Source: Neobacillus terrae (lineage in GTDB: Bacteria; Bacillota; Bacilli; Bacillales; Cytobacillaceae). From it: a DNA stretch of 64,000 nt. The translations under genes and the position numbers were made by a program. Below, piece by piece: positions 17,162-26,063 of the stretch. Numbering within the stretch: position 1 is the stretch's first letter; each line of letters begins with the position of its first letter. The notes below the pieces were generated by a model. It made no database searches and was not told the origin of the DNA. It saw nothing but the letters and a program-made list of their open reading frames with translations. The stretch is from NCBI RefSeq assembly GCF_011393025.1, contig NZ_JAAOEO010000015.1:1-64000 (forward strand). The letters are read 5' to 3'.

Positions 17162-17821
17162 CTACCACAAATACTCTCCCTCTTTTGGTAAATCAGAGAG
17201 GGAGAAGTACTTCAAGGCTTGCTGAGGGACAAATTTCAGTGTTCTGTTATTTATATATCCTGCCCCTCTTGTTGCATCCTGTTCCTGCCAGTGGCCGTCT
17301 AATTTGACCTCATTCCAGGCATGGTCTCCTCCGTAAACTACCTTTGCCTCAATCCCTGCAGCGCGGTGAAGGGCTGCGTTTAGGTGGGAAATCCCCATAC
17401 ACATTGCTTCTTTCGTATGAAGGGTCTCAAGTGCAGTTTTAAATTTGAAATCATTGCTGTACTGGACACGTTCGTATAAATCCGCATCATATTTGATATT
17501 AGTTGTAACCCAATTAAATATAGCCATGGACTTTTCTGAATCTGTCCTTTTTCCGCTTGTTAATTTAGCCGCGAGTTTTTGAATTTTGGGATCGTCACTT
17601 TGGATGACTTTACTTGGAAGCAGATTGGGGTTTTTGTGTATTGTTTTAATCAAATGGTAGGAGATAACTGTAAAGAGATTGTGCTTTTCATTTCGCATTA
17701 AAGAAATGTCTTCGACTATTTGGGTCGTAAAATCCTGCTGTGAGGTTGGAATATTTGGAGATTGAAAGCCTGCTAGAATCAAAAGAGACAATAGTAATAA
17801 TATGATTTTTTTCCTCTTCAT
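17162..17821 (-). CDS. Secreted transglutaminase-like (papain-fold) protein
   Basis: This 219-residue exported protein has a signal peptide (MKRKKIILLLLSLLILAGFQS), then a transglutaminase-like core with the catalytic Cys in EAMCMGISHLNAALHRAAGI, His in GGDHAWNEVKL and Asp in WQEQDATRG. Such proteins are usually peptidases or cross-linking enzymes outside the cell. A longer frame starts at 17860, but GGGGGAAGG precedes the ATG at 17821, so I chose that start. Its 3' end lies three bases from repeat A3, so its terminator appears to be on the far side of the repeat. Confidence 0.78.
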   Translation of the reverse strand: MKRKKIILLLLSLLILAGFQSPNIPTSQQDFTTQIVEDISLMRNEKHNLFTVISYHLIKTIHKNPNLLPSKVIQSDDPKIQKLAAKLTSGKRTDSEKSMAIFNWVTTNIKYDADLYERVQYSNDFKFKTALETLHTKEAMCMGISHLNAALHRAAGIEAKVVYGGDHAWNEVKLDGHWQEQDATRGAGYINNRTLKFVPQQALKYFSLSDLPKEGEYLW

Positions 17822-17944
17822 TTCCTTCCCCCGCTCAATATTTTCGGCAAAATTCAACATAAAAATATATAAATATAATTTTTAAGTTAAATATAGGGGA
17901 AAAAGATAAATATTTCAAATATTTTGTCACAAAATGGACAAAAA

Positions 17945-17974
17945 TAAAAAGGAAATCCGATAGGGATTTCCTTT
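17945..17974 (-). terminator. Terminator of the exporter/regulator operon
   Basis: Perfect stem AAAGGAAATCC / GGATTTCCTTT with 5-base loop, followed on the minus strand by T-rich sequence. It is about 105 bases past the stop of the winged-helix regulator. Confidence 0.85.
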
Positions 17975-18080
17975 GGAATTTAGTTGATGTTAGTAAGGAC
18001 AGGTAATATCACATTGTTCTTATTTAGAATCGAATTTGATGTTATGAAGGCGGTTAACATCCATTGCTCAAAGTATGAAA

Positions 18081-18662
18081 TTAATCTTCCTCAGCAATTC
18101 GATAGCTTAGGAGGAAGTAGGCATATTTAGATTTCATATTTAACTGCTCTTCTGTTAAGGAAGGGGTAGGTACTTCCTTCAAATCATTCTCAGCCTTTAA
18201 TGACTTCATTATTCTTTCCTGTGAAAGAACCCATTCCTGGCCTGTCATTTCGCTTAATTTAAGCAAAAGATTTACGGGATGGCTTCCATCGTTGTAGGGG
18301 GAGTTTTCAAGCTCTTTTTTTAAGAGCTTTAATCCGGGCTGAAGTATTTTCATAATTTCATTCATTACAGTTTCATGGTGAGTTTCTAGCAATTTTTCGT
18401 CGAGTTCAAGCAAGTGCTGCCCCGCCGATTTGGAAGTCTGATAGAATTTTTCAATTAAGTTTCCATGCTGCCGGGTATTAACCAACTCTATTAATTCCGC
18501 ATCCTCGAGCTTTTTCACATGATAATAAAGTCGTGAAGGCTTCTCGTTTAATTCTTCAGCAAGCTGGCTGACCGTTACTGGTGTTTTTGCGATATCAAGA
18601 ATACTTTTCTTTCTCGGGTCAAGAAGCATTTTAGCTATTTCTATGTCATCAATTTTTTTCAT
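18081..18662 (-). CDS. ArsR-type winged-helix transcriptional regulator
   Basis: This 193-residue regulator has an N-terminal winged helix: LLDPRKKSILDIAKTPVTVSQLAE, recognition helix KPSRLYYHVKKLEDAELIEL, and wing NTRQHGNLIEKFYQTS. A long helical C-terminal half follows (LLELDEKLLETHHETVMNEIM), likely for dimerisation or ligand binding. The start region GTGATG overlaps the TGA of the MFS gene, so the pair is translationally coupled and this protein probably controls that exporter. The ATG at 18662 is preferred over the GTG at 18665, but both are possible. Confidence 0.82.
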   Translation of the reverse strand: MKKIDDIEIAKMLLDPRKKSILDIAKTPVTVSQLAEELNEKPSRLYYHVKKLEDAELIELVNTRQHGNLIEKFYQTSKSAGQHLLELDEKLLETHHETVMNEIMKILQPGLKLLKKELENSPYNDGSHPVNLLLKLSEMTGQEWVLSQERIMKSLKAENDLKEVPTPSLTEEQLNMKSKYAYFLLSYRIAEED

Positions 18663-19942
18663 CACATTTCTCCCGCAGAATTAGTATTTATTGTTGGTGA
18701 TACAGGGCTTGCATTGCCTCCATGGATGCCGGCCAGTGTTTTATATCCTTTTAATAATGGCAGAAGGATAGCAGTAACAATAAGCAGGCACCCTGCCAAA
18801 GCAGTCCCATTCAGGACACCAATTTCCATAGCTATCCATCCGCCTGCCAAAATGCCTGCCATTTGGAAACTGCTTGCTACAAATCCGAGTAATGAAGATC
18901 CCCTGCCTCTAAAAGCTGCCGGTGTTGACTGCAAAAATAGACTGCTTAAAGGAACATTTATAAAAGCATTTAGAAGACCTGATATTATACACCAAACATA
19001 TACCGAACCTATTCCAAATTCAAGCCTTAGTGTATTAAGAGGGAGAATAATGGTCATCCAAAAGCCAATTAATGCTGTACCAGTTAATAGAACTGTAGCT
19101 GGCTTAAGCTTTTTTAAAGAGTAGGGTGCGGCTGCAGCGGCCCCTACAATAGCACCAACCGACATGGTGGCTTCAATAGTACCAAAATGAAAGGCAGAGA
19201 CATGAAATACATTCGTCAGCACCGCAATTAAATTTGTATTTAATACACCAATAACAAGAGTAATCGGCATAAGAAGGATCAGCAGAAAACGAAGAGCGGG
19301 CATTTTGGTTACCTCTTTTATTCCTGAACGGATTGCTTCGATGTATTTCTCCTTGGATGTGGAATCTTTACTTTTAACTGTTCCTAATGAAGCGATGGAA
19401 ATAATGAAAATAGCTGAAATGACAAAGGTGGCTGCATCGAAAAGGAAGATTAATGAGAAGTTTTTCAAAACCATGAACAAAGCCCCTAAAGAAGGTCCAA
19501 TAATATCCATTGCTGCACGGGTTGACTGGGAAAGGGAAAGGGCTTCCTGTATGTTCGCCTCACCTGCAAGGTCTGGTATGGAAGATGATCTGGCAGGGTC
19601 AAATAAGGCGGAACCAAGTCCCTGGAAGGCAATGAGAATAATTAAAGCGGCAACTGAGTGATGAAAAGGAATCATTAGTAAAACGATGATGCAGCGATAA
19701 AGATCTGCGGCAACCATAAGATGCCTTCGATTATATTTGTCTGCCAGCGGCCCCAGAACTATCCCAAAAATCGCATTGGGAAGAAGCTGGGCAAAAATGG
19801 CCAAACCAATAGTAAGAGGATCCTTTGACAGAATAGCAATTAAATAGACTATAGCGGTCCTTGATATCCCATCTCCAAGCTGAGAAACTATTTGCCCAAG
19901 CCAAAAACGTAAATAGCCGTCATTTTTTAAAATACTAAACAC
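18662..19942 (-). CDS. MFS exporter, macrolide-efflux/EntS-like
   Basis: This 426-residue protein has 12 predicted membrane helices. The start FWLGQIVSQLGDGISRTAIVYLIAI and the motif-A loop GPLADKYNRRHLMVAADLYRC near 63-83 are typical of the MefA/EntS branch of MFS. The likely role is export of a small molecule or siderophore by proton antiport. The substrate is not visible. It is the first gene of a two-gene unit with the winged-helix regulator. Confidence 0.85.
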   Translation of the reverse strand: MFSILKNDGYLRFWLGQIVSQLGDGISRTAIVYLIAILSKDPLTIGLAIFAQLLPNAIFGIVLGPLADKYNRRHLMVAADLYRCIIVLLMIPFHHSVAALIILIAFQGLGSALFDPARSSSIPDLAGEANIQEALSLSQSTRAAMDIIGPSLGALFMVLKNFSLIFLFDAATFVISAIFIISIASLGTVKSKDSTSKEKYIEAIRSGIKEVTKMPALRFLLILLMPITLVIGVLNTNLIAVLTNVFHVSAFHFGTIEATMSVGAIVGAAAAAPYSLKKLKPATVLLTGTALIGFWMTIILPLNTLRLEFGIGSVYVWCIISGLLNAFINVPLSSLFLQSTPAAFRGRGSSLLGFVASSFQMAGILAGGWIAMEIGVLNGTALAGCLLIVTAILLPLLKGYKTLAGIHGGNASPVSPTINTNSAGEM

Positions 19943-20141
19943 CCAATCACCCTTTACAAATTAATTTATCGTTAAAAATATTTTTAATGATAAAAATAAT
20001 TTTAATGAAAAACTTAAGGTTTGTAAATAGATGTAAATTGTCTGTTTTTGTCGAAGGTTATTTTTCTTTAGAAAGAAATGGAATAATTTCCAAAAGGAAG
20101 GTGAAACATAAAGACCGTGATAAAAAAATATTTGAGGTGTT

Positions 20142-21821
20142 ATGGGTGTGAATATGAACAATGTGAAAGAGCAACGACTCCTAATCCTTGCCATCTTCAT
20201 TATCGCCTGCTATCTTTCGCCATTATTTCTGCTGCAGGAAAACGCCCATATAAGAGTACATGATAATTTAGACTCTAATCTTGCATGGTACCGGGTATTG
20301 GCGAATAGCGGGGAACTTCTTGGACCTATAAATGGAACTATTCCTCAAATCATAAACGGGCTTCCGAGAAATGCATTTGGTACAGAAATGAGCGGAATTG
20401 TCTGGCTGTATGCATTGCTCCCAACCATGATGGCTTATGCAATAAGTCAGGCGATCACAAGAATTGTAGCTTTTATTGGAATGTACTTGCTCCTAAAGAA
20501 GCATTTACTTCCTAGTCAAAAATGGATTTTTATAAACATAGGTACTGCCCTAGCCTTTGCACTTACCCCTTTTTGGCCATCAGGAATGCTGAGCACTCTT
20601 GGAATGCCACTTGCACTTTGGGCATTTTTTAATGTAAGGAATGGTGAAAAATCACTTAAGAACTATACTGTATTTACTCTATTGCCTTTCTACTCAAGTA
20701 TTGTGCTGGGTTTTTTCTTCTTTTTATTTGCAATGGGAGTCCTCTGGATAAGGGATGCCATCAGGAAGAAGAGCTGGAATCTCCCATTCCTTTCAGCTCT
20801 AGCATATATGACGACAGTTTACTTGATTGTGGAATATCGGCTGGTTTTTTCTTTTATGTATAAAGGTGCGCCTAACAGCAGGGATGAATATATGCATGCT
20901 ACTTTGCCGTTTTGGCAGACCATAAGGCTTGTATTTAAGAACTACTTACTTGGCCATAACCATGTAATGACTGTTCACACACTTTTTATATTGCCAGCTA
21001 CTCTTGCAGCAATATATATCGTCCTATCCAAGGGCTTATGGAAAAAAGAAAGGACCTTTGTCTTTCTCTTCTTTCTAAATTTTTTCCTTTCAGTATGGTA
21101 TGCATTTTGGTTTTATAAAGGCTGGCTCCCCGTTACAAAACGTTTTCACTTTTTGGATACCTTTAATTTTGCCAGATTCCATTTCCTGCGTCCGCTTGTT
21201 ATTTATGCAGGATTTGCTTTAGCCGCAAAAATTATTTTTGAACAAAAAGCCTACCTGCAGAGGATTGCCCTTGGGCTGATTACGGCACAAATAATTCTTC
21301 TTTGCCTTTTTAATGAAGAAATAGTTTACCGTGATAAACCAACAGTAAAAGAGTTTTATGCAGAAAATTTATTTACAGGGATAAAAAATTATATTGCTGA
21401 GCCGACAAAGGAGTATCGTGTGGCAAGTATTGGTATCCATCCGGCCATTGCGCAATATAACGGTTTTTATACACTGGATACCTATAACAATTTCTATCCC
21501 TTGAAGTACAAGCACCAATTTCGCCAAATAATCCAGAAGGAGCTTTCTAAGAACAAGATAGTTCAAAACTATTTTGATCACTGGGGAGGCAGGTGCTATT
21601 TATTTTCAGCGGAATTGGGCAAGCGATACATGATAAAAAAAACATCCAAAAAACATTTAAAACATCTGCAAATTGATACGGCTCTTTTTAAAAAAATGGG
21701 AGGGAAATATATCTTTTCCGCTCTGCCTATCGATAATGCAACTGAAAATAAACTGGTACTAATGAAGGTTTTTAAATCCAGGTCAGCTGCCTGGAATATT
21801 TATTTGTACCGGGCATTTTAA
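20142..21821 (+). CDS. ykoS: Polytopic membrane protein, YkoS-like (DUF6044)
   Basis: This 559-residue protein has about 11 hydrophobic segments in residues 12-400 and a long hydrophilic C-terminal domain (about 400-559) on one membrane face. The early loop ENAHIRVHDNLDSNLAWYRVLA carries the acidic residues expected of GT-C-type glycosyltransferases acting on polyprenyl-linked sugars. It precedes a YkoT-like family 2 glycosyltransferase by 20 bases, the same pairing as B. subtilis ykoS-ykoT. The start is uncertain: GAGGTG is very close to the ATG at 20142, and the ATG at 20154 is also possible. Role probably in making a surface glycan; inference. Confidence 0.78.
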   Translation: MGVNMNNVKEQRLLILAIFIIACYLSPLFLLQENAHIRVHDNLDSNLAWYRVLANSGELLGPINGTIPQIINGLPRNAFGTEMSGIVWLYALLPTMMAYAISQAITRIVAFIGMYLLLKKHLLPSQKWIFINIGTALAFALTPFWPSGMLSTLGMPLALWAFFNVRNGEKSLKNYTVFTLLPFYSSIVLGFFFFLFAMGVLWIRDAIRKKSWNLPFLSALAYMTTVYLIVEYRLVFSFMYKGAPNSRDEYMHATLPFWQTIRLVFKNYLLGHNHVMTVHTLFILPATLAAIYIVLSKGLWKKERTFVFLFFLNFFLSVWYAFWFYKGWLPVTKRFHFLDTFNFARFHFLRPLVIYAGFALAAKIIFEQKAYLQRIALGLITAQIILLCLFNEEIVYRDKPTVKEFYAENLFTGIKNYIAEPTKEYRVASIGIHPAIAQYNGFYTLDTYNNFYPLKYKHQFRQIIQKELSKNKIVQNYFDHWGGRCYLFSAELGKRYMIKKTSKKHLKHLQIDTALFKKMGGKYIFSALPIDNATENKLVLMKVFKSRSAAWNIYLYRAF

Positions 21822-21841
21822 ACACCAGGAGGATGCAGAAC

Positions 21842-22882
21842 ATGCTTGAGCCAACTTTGACGATTGTAGTTCCCTGCTACAATGAAGAAGAGGTTTTGCC
21901 TGAAACCTTTAAGCAGCTTGGAAACCTTATGGAGGACATGATAAGCGAAGAACTCGTATCCAAAAATAGTAAGTTGTTATTTGTGGATGATGGGAGTAAA
22001 GACCGGACATGGGAGATTATTTATAAAGAAAGTCTAAAGAACAATGTCATCCGGGGTCTAAAGCTTGCAAAAAATGTAGGCCACCAAAATGCCCTTCTAG
22101 CTGGATTATTTACTGCCAGAGATGTGTCAGACTGTCTTATTTCTATTGATGCGGACCTTCAGGATGACATCCGGGTTATTCGTGACTTTATCTTAAAGTA
22201 CAACGCTGGATGCGAGGTTGTTTACGGTGTAAGGAAAGGACGTGCAACAGATACATTTTTTAAGCGATGGACTGCACAGGGGTTTTATATCTTAATGAAG
22301 AAAATGGGCGTTGATCTCGTATATAATCATGCGGATTTTCGCCTTATGAGCAGGAGAGCCGTTGAGGAATTGGAAAATTTTAAAGAGGTAAATATGTTTC
22401 TTCGCGGGGTTGTTCCTTTGATAGGATTCAGGTCGGAAAAGGTCTATTATGACCGTCTTGAAAGGCAGGCAGGAGAGACTAAGTATCCTTTGAAAAAAAT
22501 GCTTGCCTTTGCCTTTGACGGAATCACATCCTTTTCAGTCACTCCTATCAGAATGGTATTGCTTATTGGATTTGTTTCCTTTCTGGCGAGTATAGCTTTT
22601 GGATCCTATTTCCTCTTTTTGAAATTTACCGGAAGTACCCAAACAGGATGGACATCCCTTATCACCTCTATCTGGCTTATCGGAGGCCTGCAGCTGATTG
22701 CGGCTGGTCTAATAGGAGAGTATGTTGGGAAAATTTATAAGGAATCAAAGAGTCGTCCGAAGTATATTGTCGATATTGATTTCTTCCATTTGCCCGTTCC
22801 TGAAAAAAAGAAAATAAACCTATCCAGGCATAAAGAATTACAGCAATTGGAGCAGCTTCAGCTGCCTGAAAAGAAAGCGTAA
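21842..22882 (+). CDS. ykoT: Family 2 glycosyltransferase, YkoT-like
   Basis: This 346-residue enzyme has the polyprenyl-phosphate sugar transferase layout. A GT2 domain comes first (LTIVVPCYNEEEVLPETF; nucleotide-binding DDGSKDRTWE; metal-binding DADLQDD), followed by two membrane helices near 235-260 and 275-300 and a basic tail. The AGGAGG ends at base 21832, so the ATG at 21833 is too close and I chose 21842. It likely loads a sugar on undecaprenyl phosphate that the YkoS-like protein then uses. The GtrA protein at 62187 is of a kind that often flips such lipids, though it is far away. Confidence 0.87.
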   Translation: MLEPTLTIVVPCYNEEEVLPETFKQLGNLMEDMISEELVSKNSKLLFVDDGSKDRTWEIIYKESLKNNVIRGLKLAKNVGHQNALLAGLFTARDVSDCLISIDADLQDDIRVIRDFILKYNAGCEVVYGVRKGRATDTFFKRWTAQGFYILMKKMGVDLVYNHADFRLMSRRAVEELENFKEVNMFLRGVVPLIGFRSEKVYYDRLERQAGETKYPLKKMLAFAFDGITSFSVTPIRMVLLIGFVSFLASIAFGSYFLFLKFTGSTQTGWTSLITSIWLIGGLQLIAAGLIGEYVGKIYKESKSRPKYIVDIDFFHLPVPEKKKINLSRHKELQQLEQLQLPEKKA

Positions 22883-22893
22883 CGCCTATTTCT

Positions 22894-22920
22894 AAAAACT
22901 CGTCTATGACGGGTTTTTTT
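22894..22920 (+). terminator. Terminator of the ykoST-like pair
   Basis: Short stem AAACTCGTC / GACGGGTTT with 3-base loop and wobble pair, followed by seven T residues. Confidence 0.75.
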
Positions 22921-22937
22921 ATCGTTTAGGAAATTAT

Positions 22938-23098
22938 AGATTTTTACCTTGTGGATAACTTGAACTAGGTTATTGTAATCCAGCTCCAGCGCCCAGCCCC
23001 TCGGGGTCATAAGCCAAATCACTTCAGAAATCAGGATTTCCTACGTGATTCGTCTTATGCCTGTTGGGGCTAACCCGGGGCGCTTGCGCCTTTTGTTC
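22938..23098 (+). repeat. Interspersed repeat family A, short form (B1)
   Basis: It shares the left edge CCAGCTCCAGCGCCCAGC and right edge GGGGCGCTTGCGCCTTTT with the long form. The interior is different: CCCCTCGGGGTC and TTGGGGCTAACC pair, enclosing a hairpin AATCAC..GTGATT. It is almost the same as the copy at 31341 (about 95 percent by eye), including the leader TTTTTACCTT.GTGGATAAC. Confidence 0.88.
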
Positions 23099-23210
23099 TT
23101 TGTGCTTTTTTCAAAAACTTCTAAGGCTTTTTTATTTTTTAGTAGTACAAGCACGATTATCTGAATAAAGATTTGTAGACGGGTTTTATTACAAACGGGG
23201 AGAGAATCGT

Positions 23211-23834
23211 ATGAGTGTATTCCTTAGCTATATTCTTTTGGGGCTTTCGCTTGCTGCTCCCATCGGGCCAATAAACGCTGCCCAAATTGAAAAGGGTATC
23301 AGAAGCGGCTTTTTGCATTCCTGGCTAATTGGTGTGGGGGCAATGGCTGCTGATATTGTGTACATGCTAATTGTATATATTGGTGTTGTAAAGTTTATTG
23401 ATACTCCTTTTATGAAAACCTTTTTGCTGTTTTTTGGATGTTTCATCCTAATCTATACAGGGATAGAAACACTTGTGAATGCTTCCGACGTAACAGTGGA
23501 TAGGACTAAGAAGAGTGAGCCTTTATTTAAATCCTTTCTTTCGGGATTTTTTATGTCTATTTCAAACCCTCTAACAATCCTCTTTTGGCTGGGGATTTAT
23601 GGATCTGTTTTGGCTGAAACAGCTTCTGCATACGGGCATCGTCAGCTGATGATTTACAGTACAGCAATTATAATAGGTTTATTAATTTGGGATATTGCCA
23701 TGGCGAGCATTGCCAGTTCCTTTAAAAAGTTTTTGACCTCGGGCCTGATCCTTTTTATCTCTGTACTATCTGGACTATCTTTAATTGGTTTTGGAATTTA
23801 TTTTGGCATTGAAGCCATAAAGGTACTGTTTTAA
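23211..23834 (+). CDS. LysE-family amino-acid exporter
   Basis: This 207-residue protein has six hydrophobic segments and the LysE/RhtB signature near the start, GLSLAAPIGPINAAQIEKGIRSGF (residues 12-35; core APIGPINAAQIEKG), plus FFMSISNPLTILFWLGI in the middle. It probably exports an amino acid or derivative. It starts after GGGGAGAG and is followed 17 bases later by a terminator, so it is a single gene. Confidence 0.85.
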   Translation: MSVFLSYILLGLSLAAPIGPINAAQIEKGIRSGFLHSWLIGVGAMAADIVYMLIVYIGVVKFIDTPFMKTFLLFFGCFILIYTGIETLVNASDVTVDRTKKSEPLFKSFLSGFFMSISNPLTILFWLGIYGSVLAETASAYGHRQLMIYSTAIIIGLLIWDIAMASIASSFKKFLTSGLILFISVLSGLSLIGFGIYFGIEAIKVLF

Positions 23835-23851
23835 TAAATAGTGTTACAAAA

Positions 23852-23880
23852 AAGGCTGGGGAAATCCCAGCCTTTATTTA
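23852..23880 (+). terminator. Terminator of the LysE-type gene
   Basis: Stem AAAGGCTGGG / CCCAGCCTTT with a short A-rich loop, followed by ATTTA. Confidence 0.88.
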
Positions 23881-23884
23881 AATT

Positions 23885-24254
23885 GATAAGAATTATAAAG
23901 TTTTACCTTTTAAATTGTCTAGCTTCAGCGCCCAGCGAGTTTTCATCCTTGATAAGCTTCCTGGATTATCTTGCATCAAGTAGGACCTTTAGGTGATACT
24001 TGGTGCAGCTAGTGTCCATCCCGCTTCTCCCTACGATAAGTCAACATCGAAATGCATTTCGTGTATCCTTTATCTCAGTCGAAGTGGAGGCCCGCAGGAC
24101 GCGGGTCAGAAAGGGCGTTGCCACAGGACAAGGAAAGCTCCGGCAGCTTTTACATCGCACGAAGAAAAGCGCAGCTTTTCGAGGACGTGGCGACCTTAGC
24201 CTTTCTTCACATCTCCAAACGTCGCTAAACGGGCGCTTGCGCTTTTCTTATTTT
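23885..24254 (+). repeat. Interspersed repeat family A, mosaic copy (A5)
   Basis: The left 170 bases equal the full-length copies up to CGATAAGTCAACATCGAAATG, and the last 25 bases carry the standard right edge. Between them, about 24058-24225 holds a module not found in the other copies. It has its own hairpins: CCCGC/GCGGG, GAAAAGC/GCTTTTC, and a long-range pairing of GTTGCCAC with GTGGCGAC. The element is thus modular, with interchangeable interior parts. Confidence 0.85.
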
Positions 24255-24412
24255 AATTCTCTGCCGGCTGCCCCAACTGATTTATCGGTATTGCTCTGGT
24301 TGTTATATTTTCCATCGTTTATACCCGGAGTTTGATCATGTCCGGTTCCGATATACGTGCCAATATGCTTTTTCTGTGTTTTATTAAATTGCTTCCAGTT
24401 TTCATTTACCAT
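24248..24412 (-). CDS. Possible small hydrophilic protein (54 aa)
   Basis: A 54-codon frame with an ATG at 24412, eight bases after GCGGGG. The product is rich in Asn, Gly, Lys and Gln (GTYIGTGHDQTPGINDG; KSVGAAGRELK at the end), without membrane segments, reminiscent in composition of small spore or stress proteins. I do not recognise the family. A longer form from 24445 lacks a good ribosome binding site. Its stop lies inside the right edge of repeat A5, so the repeat may have supplied the terminator or altered the 3' end. Confidence 0.45.
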   Translation of the reverse strand: MVNENWKQFNKTQKKHIGTYIGTGHDQTPGINDGKYNNQSNTDKSVGAAGRELK

Positions 24413-24630
24413 ATTAATATCCCCGCTTTCTTCTGCATGGTTCATTAATTAGATTGTATTCCCCACAAAGGTTTAATGCGGTACAAATTTTCCCACCATA
24501 ATTAAAAGACGTAATGAAAGTCGGTAAAAGTGGAACAATATGAGAAGTGAAACGAAACTGTATTTTGCCTCCAATCGCTCCATTCGGTTTTATGGCAGCA
24601 GTTACTCATATATGAGAAAGGAGTTTTACC

Positions 24631-25383
24631 ATGCTATCCTCACAGCAAATGGCCGAATTACAAACACGATTGTCAAAGGAAAAAAGTGAGCTCCAGGACC
24701 TTTTAAAAGAAGATGACCAAATGGGTTTCAACCGTGGATTTGATCATGAATCAATGGGAGAATTATCAAGCTATGATAACCATCCGGCTGATGATGGAAC
24801 TGAACTTTACGAGCGTGAAAAAGATATTGCCCTAAGGGAGCATTATAATCTGGAATTAAGAAATATTAATGCAGCACTGGATGCAATTGCTAAAGGGGAT
24901 TATGGAAAGTGCCATGTTTGTGGAAAGGACATTCCACTGGAAAGGCTTGAAGCTCTCCCTACCACTTTATATTGTAAAGAGCATAGTCCCGATCAAGTTG
25001 TATCTCATGAACGCCCTTTGGAGGAAGGAGTACTTATGGAACCTTTCGGTAAATTCGACCTTGATGAAATTGATGAATCTGTCGCCTTTGATGCTGAAGA
25101 CAGCTGGCAGGATGTTGCCGTTTACGGAACTTCGGAAACTCCTTCCGATTTGGCATTTTCCGAAGATGCCTACAATGATATGTATGTTGAAGCAGATGAA
25201 AATTTGGGATATGTTGAGGACTTTGAGAACTTTGCGGGCAATGATATGTATGGAAAAAATGTAACCGTCTATCCAAATGCCCAGCATGAACTATATGAAG
25301 CTGAACTGGATGAAGAGGGAATAATGACAACCTTTGGAGATTTACCTGGATATGAACATGATCCATATGTTGAAAATGATTAA
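24631..25383 (+). CDS. yteA: YteA-family sporulation protein with DksA/TraR-type zinc finger
   Basis: This 250-residue acidic protein starts with a coiled coil (AELQTRLSKEKSELQDLLKE), has SYDNHPADDGTELYEREKD near 47-65, and a DksA/TraR-like finger C94-x2-C97 ... C115-x2-H118 (CHVC, CKEH), with a His in the last ligand place. The long C-terminal half is highly acidic (EDAYNDMYVEADENLGYVED) and repetitive. This is the YteA family found in spore formers. Its role is unproven. It has its own GAAAGGAG site. Confidence 0.85.
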   Translation: MLSSQQMAELQTRLSKEKSELQDLLKEDDQMGFNRGFDHESMGELSSYDNHPADDGTELYEREKDIALREHYNLELRNINAALDAIAKGDYGKCHVCGKDIPLERLEALPTTLYCKEHSPDQVVSHERPLEEGVLMEPFGKFDLDEIDESVAFDAEDSWQDVAVYGTSETPSDLAFSEDAYNDMYVEADENLGYVEDFENFAGNDMYGKNVTVYPNAQHELYEAELDEEGIMTTFGDLPGYEHDPYVEND

Positions 25384-25396
25384 GTTATGGGTATTA

Positions 25397-25487
25397 GAAA
25401 AACATGGCATTCGCCAAGTCCTTTTGGCGGATGCTCTAGTTTTTCTTATGCGTTCAGAATTTATGGATATAAATTCTGATTAGCTAA
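25397..25487 (+). repeat. Interspersed repeat family D, copy in plus orientation
   Basis: About 90 bp running from AGAAAAACATGGCATTCGCC through TTTTGGCGGATGCTC and CTTATGCGTTCAGAATTTA to AAATTCTGATTAGCTA. The same sequence is present in reverse orientation at 34501-34592, close to 90 percent identical by eye. It contains two hairpins: CGCCAA/TTGGCG and TCAGAATTT/AAATTCTGA. Confidence 0.88.
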
Positions 25488-25490
25488 AAA

Positions 25491-25520
25491 AGAAAACAGC
25501 TTCATCTGAAGCTGTTTTCT
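25491..25520 (-). terminator. Terminator of the DUF4025 gene
   Basis: A perfect 14-bp stem AGAAAACAGCTTCA / TGAAGCTGTTTTCT with a 2-base gap. On the minus strand it is followed by a T run. Confidence 0.88.
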
Positions 25521-25540
25521 CAACATTTTAGCAGTGTATT

Positions 25541-25750
25541 TTATTCCTCATATCCTTTTTGAGGAATTTCAATGTCCTTGCCGTTGACATCATCGATAAC
25601 TGCCCCGATTTCACCTTCCATGTAAGCATCGCTTACTTGTTCATGGGTAGTTGCCAATCCAGAGGACAGATCATCCTGCTTTTTATAATCATCAGTATGA
25701 TACATGCGTCCTGCAATTTTAGTTGAATCTTTTGGCGTTTTAGATTCCAT
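25541..25750 (-). CDS. DUF4025 small protein (YozQ-like)
   Basis: This 69-residue hydrophilic protein contains IAGRMYHTDDYKKQDDLSSG and THEQVSDAYMEGEIGAVIDD, a pattern I associate with the DUF4025/YozQ family of Bacillus. The function is unknown, and there is no membrane segment. It is single-gene and divergent from the 51-codon ORF at 25847. Confidence 0.65.
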   Translation of the reverse strand: MESKTPKDSTKIAGRMYHTDDYKKQDDLSSGLATTHEQVSDAYMEGEIGAVIDDVNGKDIEIPQKGYEE

Positions 25751-25846
25751 GGATCAACACTCCTTAAAGATATATGTTCGTTCAAAATTATTTTCTGCCA
25801 TTCTTTAATAATTACTCATGGCTCAAATAGGAAGGAGAGGTTAAAA

Positions 25847-26002
25847 ATGAAGGAAGAAAAAAATTTACCAGCACGTGAAGGACTTGATCGGGCATTTACA
25901 GTTCTTCAGGATCAAATTACAAGAATAACAGTCGACGAGGAAGAAGAACAAATGAAACAGGAAGTGGATAATGAATCAACAGCACATAATAAACAAGGGT
26001 AA
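25847..26002 (+). CDS. Small acidic protein, 51 aa
   Basis: A 51-codon frame, MKEEKNLPAREGLDRAFT at the start, with a very strong site GGAAGGAGAGG seven bases before the ATG. It is rich in Glu, Gln and Asp (VDEEEEQMKQEVDNES), likely one amphipathic helix. It is followed by its own terminator (26026-26063), which with the ribosome binding site makes it a convincing gene although the family is not recognised. It is divergent from the YozQ-like gene. Confidence 0.65.
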   Translation: MKEEKNLPAREGLDRAFTVLQDQITRITVDEEEEQMKQEVDNESTAHNKQG

Positions 26003-26025
26003 GATTACCTTGGGCAACATTTTTT

Positions 26026-26063
26026 CCTGCTTTCTAAAAAGGGTCAAGCAGGCAATATTTTTT
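26026..26063 (+). terminator. Terminator of the 51-aa gene
   Basis: Stem CCTGCTT / AAGCAGG with a 13-base loop, followed by CAATATTTTTT. Confidence 0.7.

Noticed and set aside
24000..24335. Frames of 68-111 codons inside repeat A5
   Set aside because: They lie in a non-coding repeat that is interrupted by stops in the other copies.
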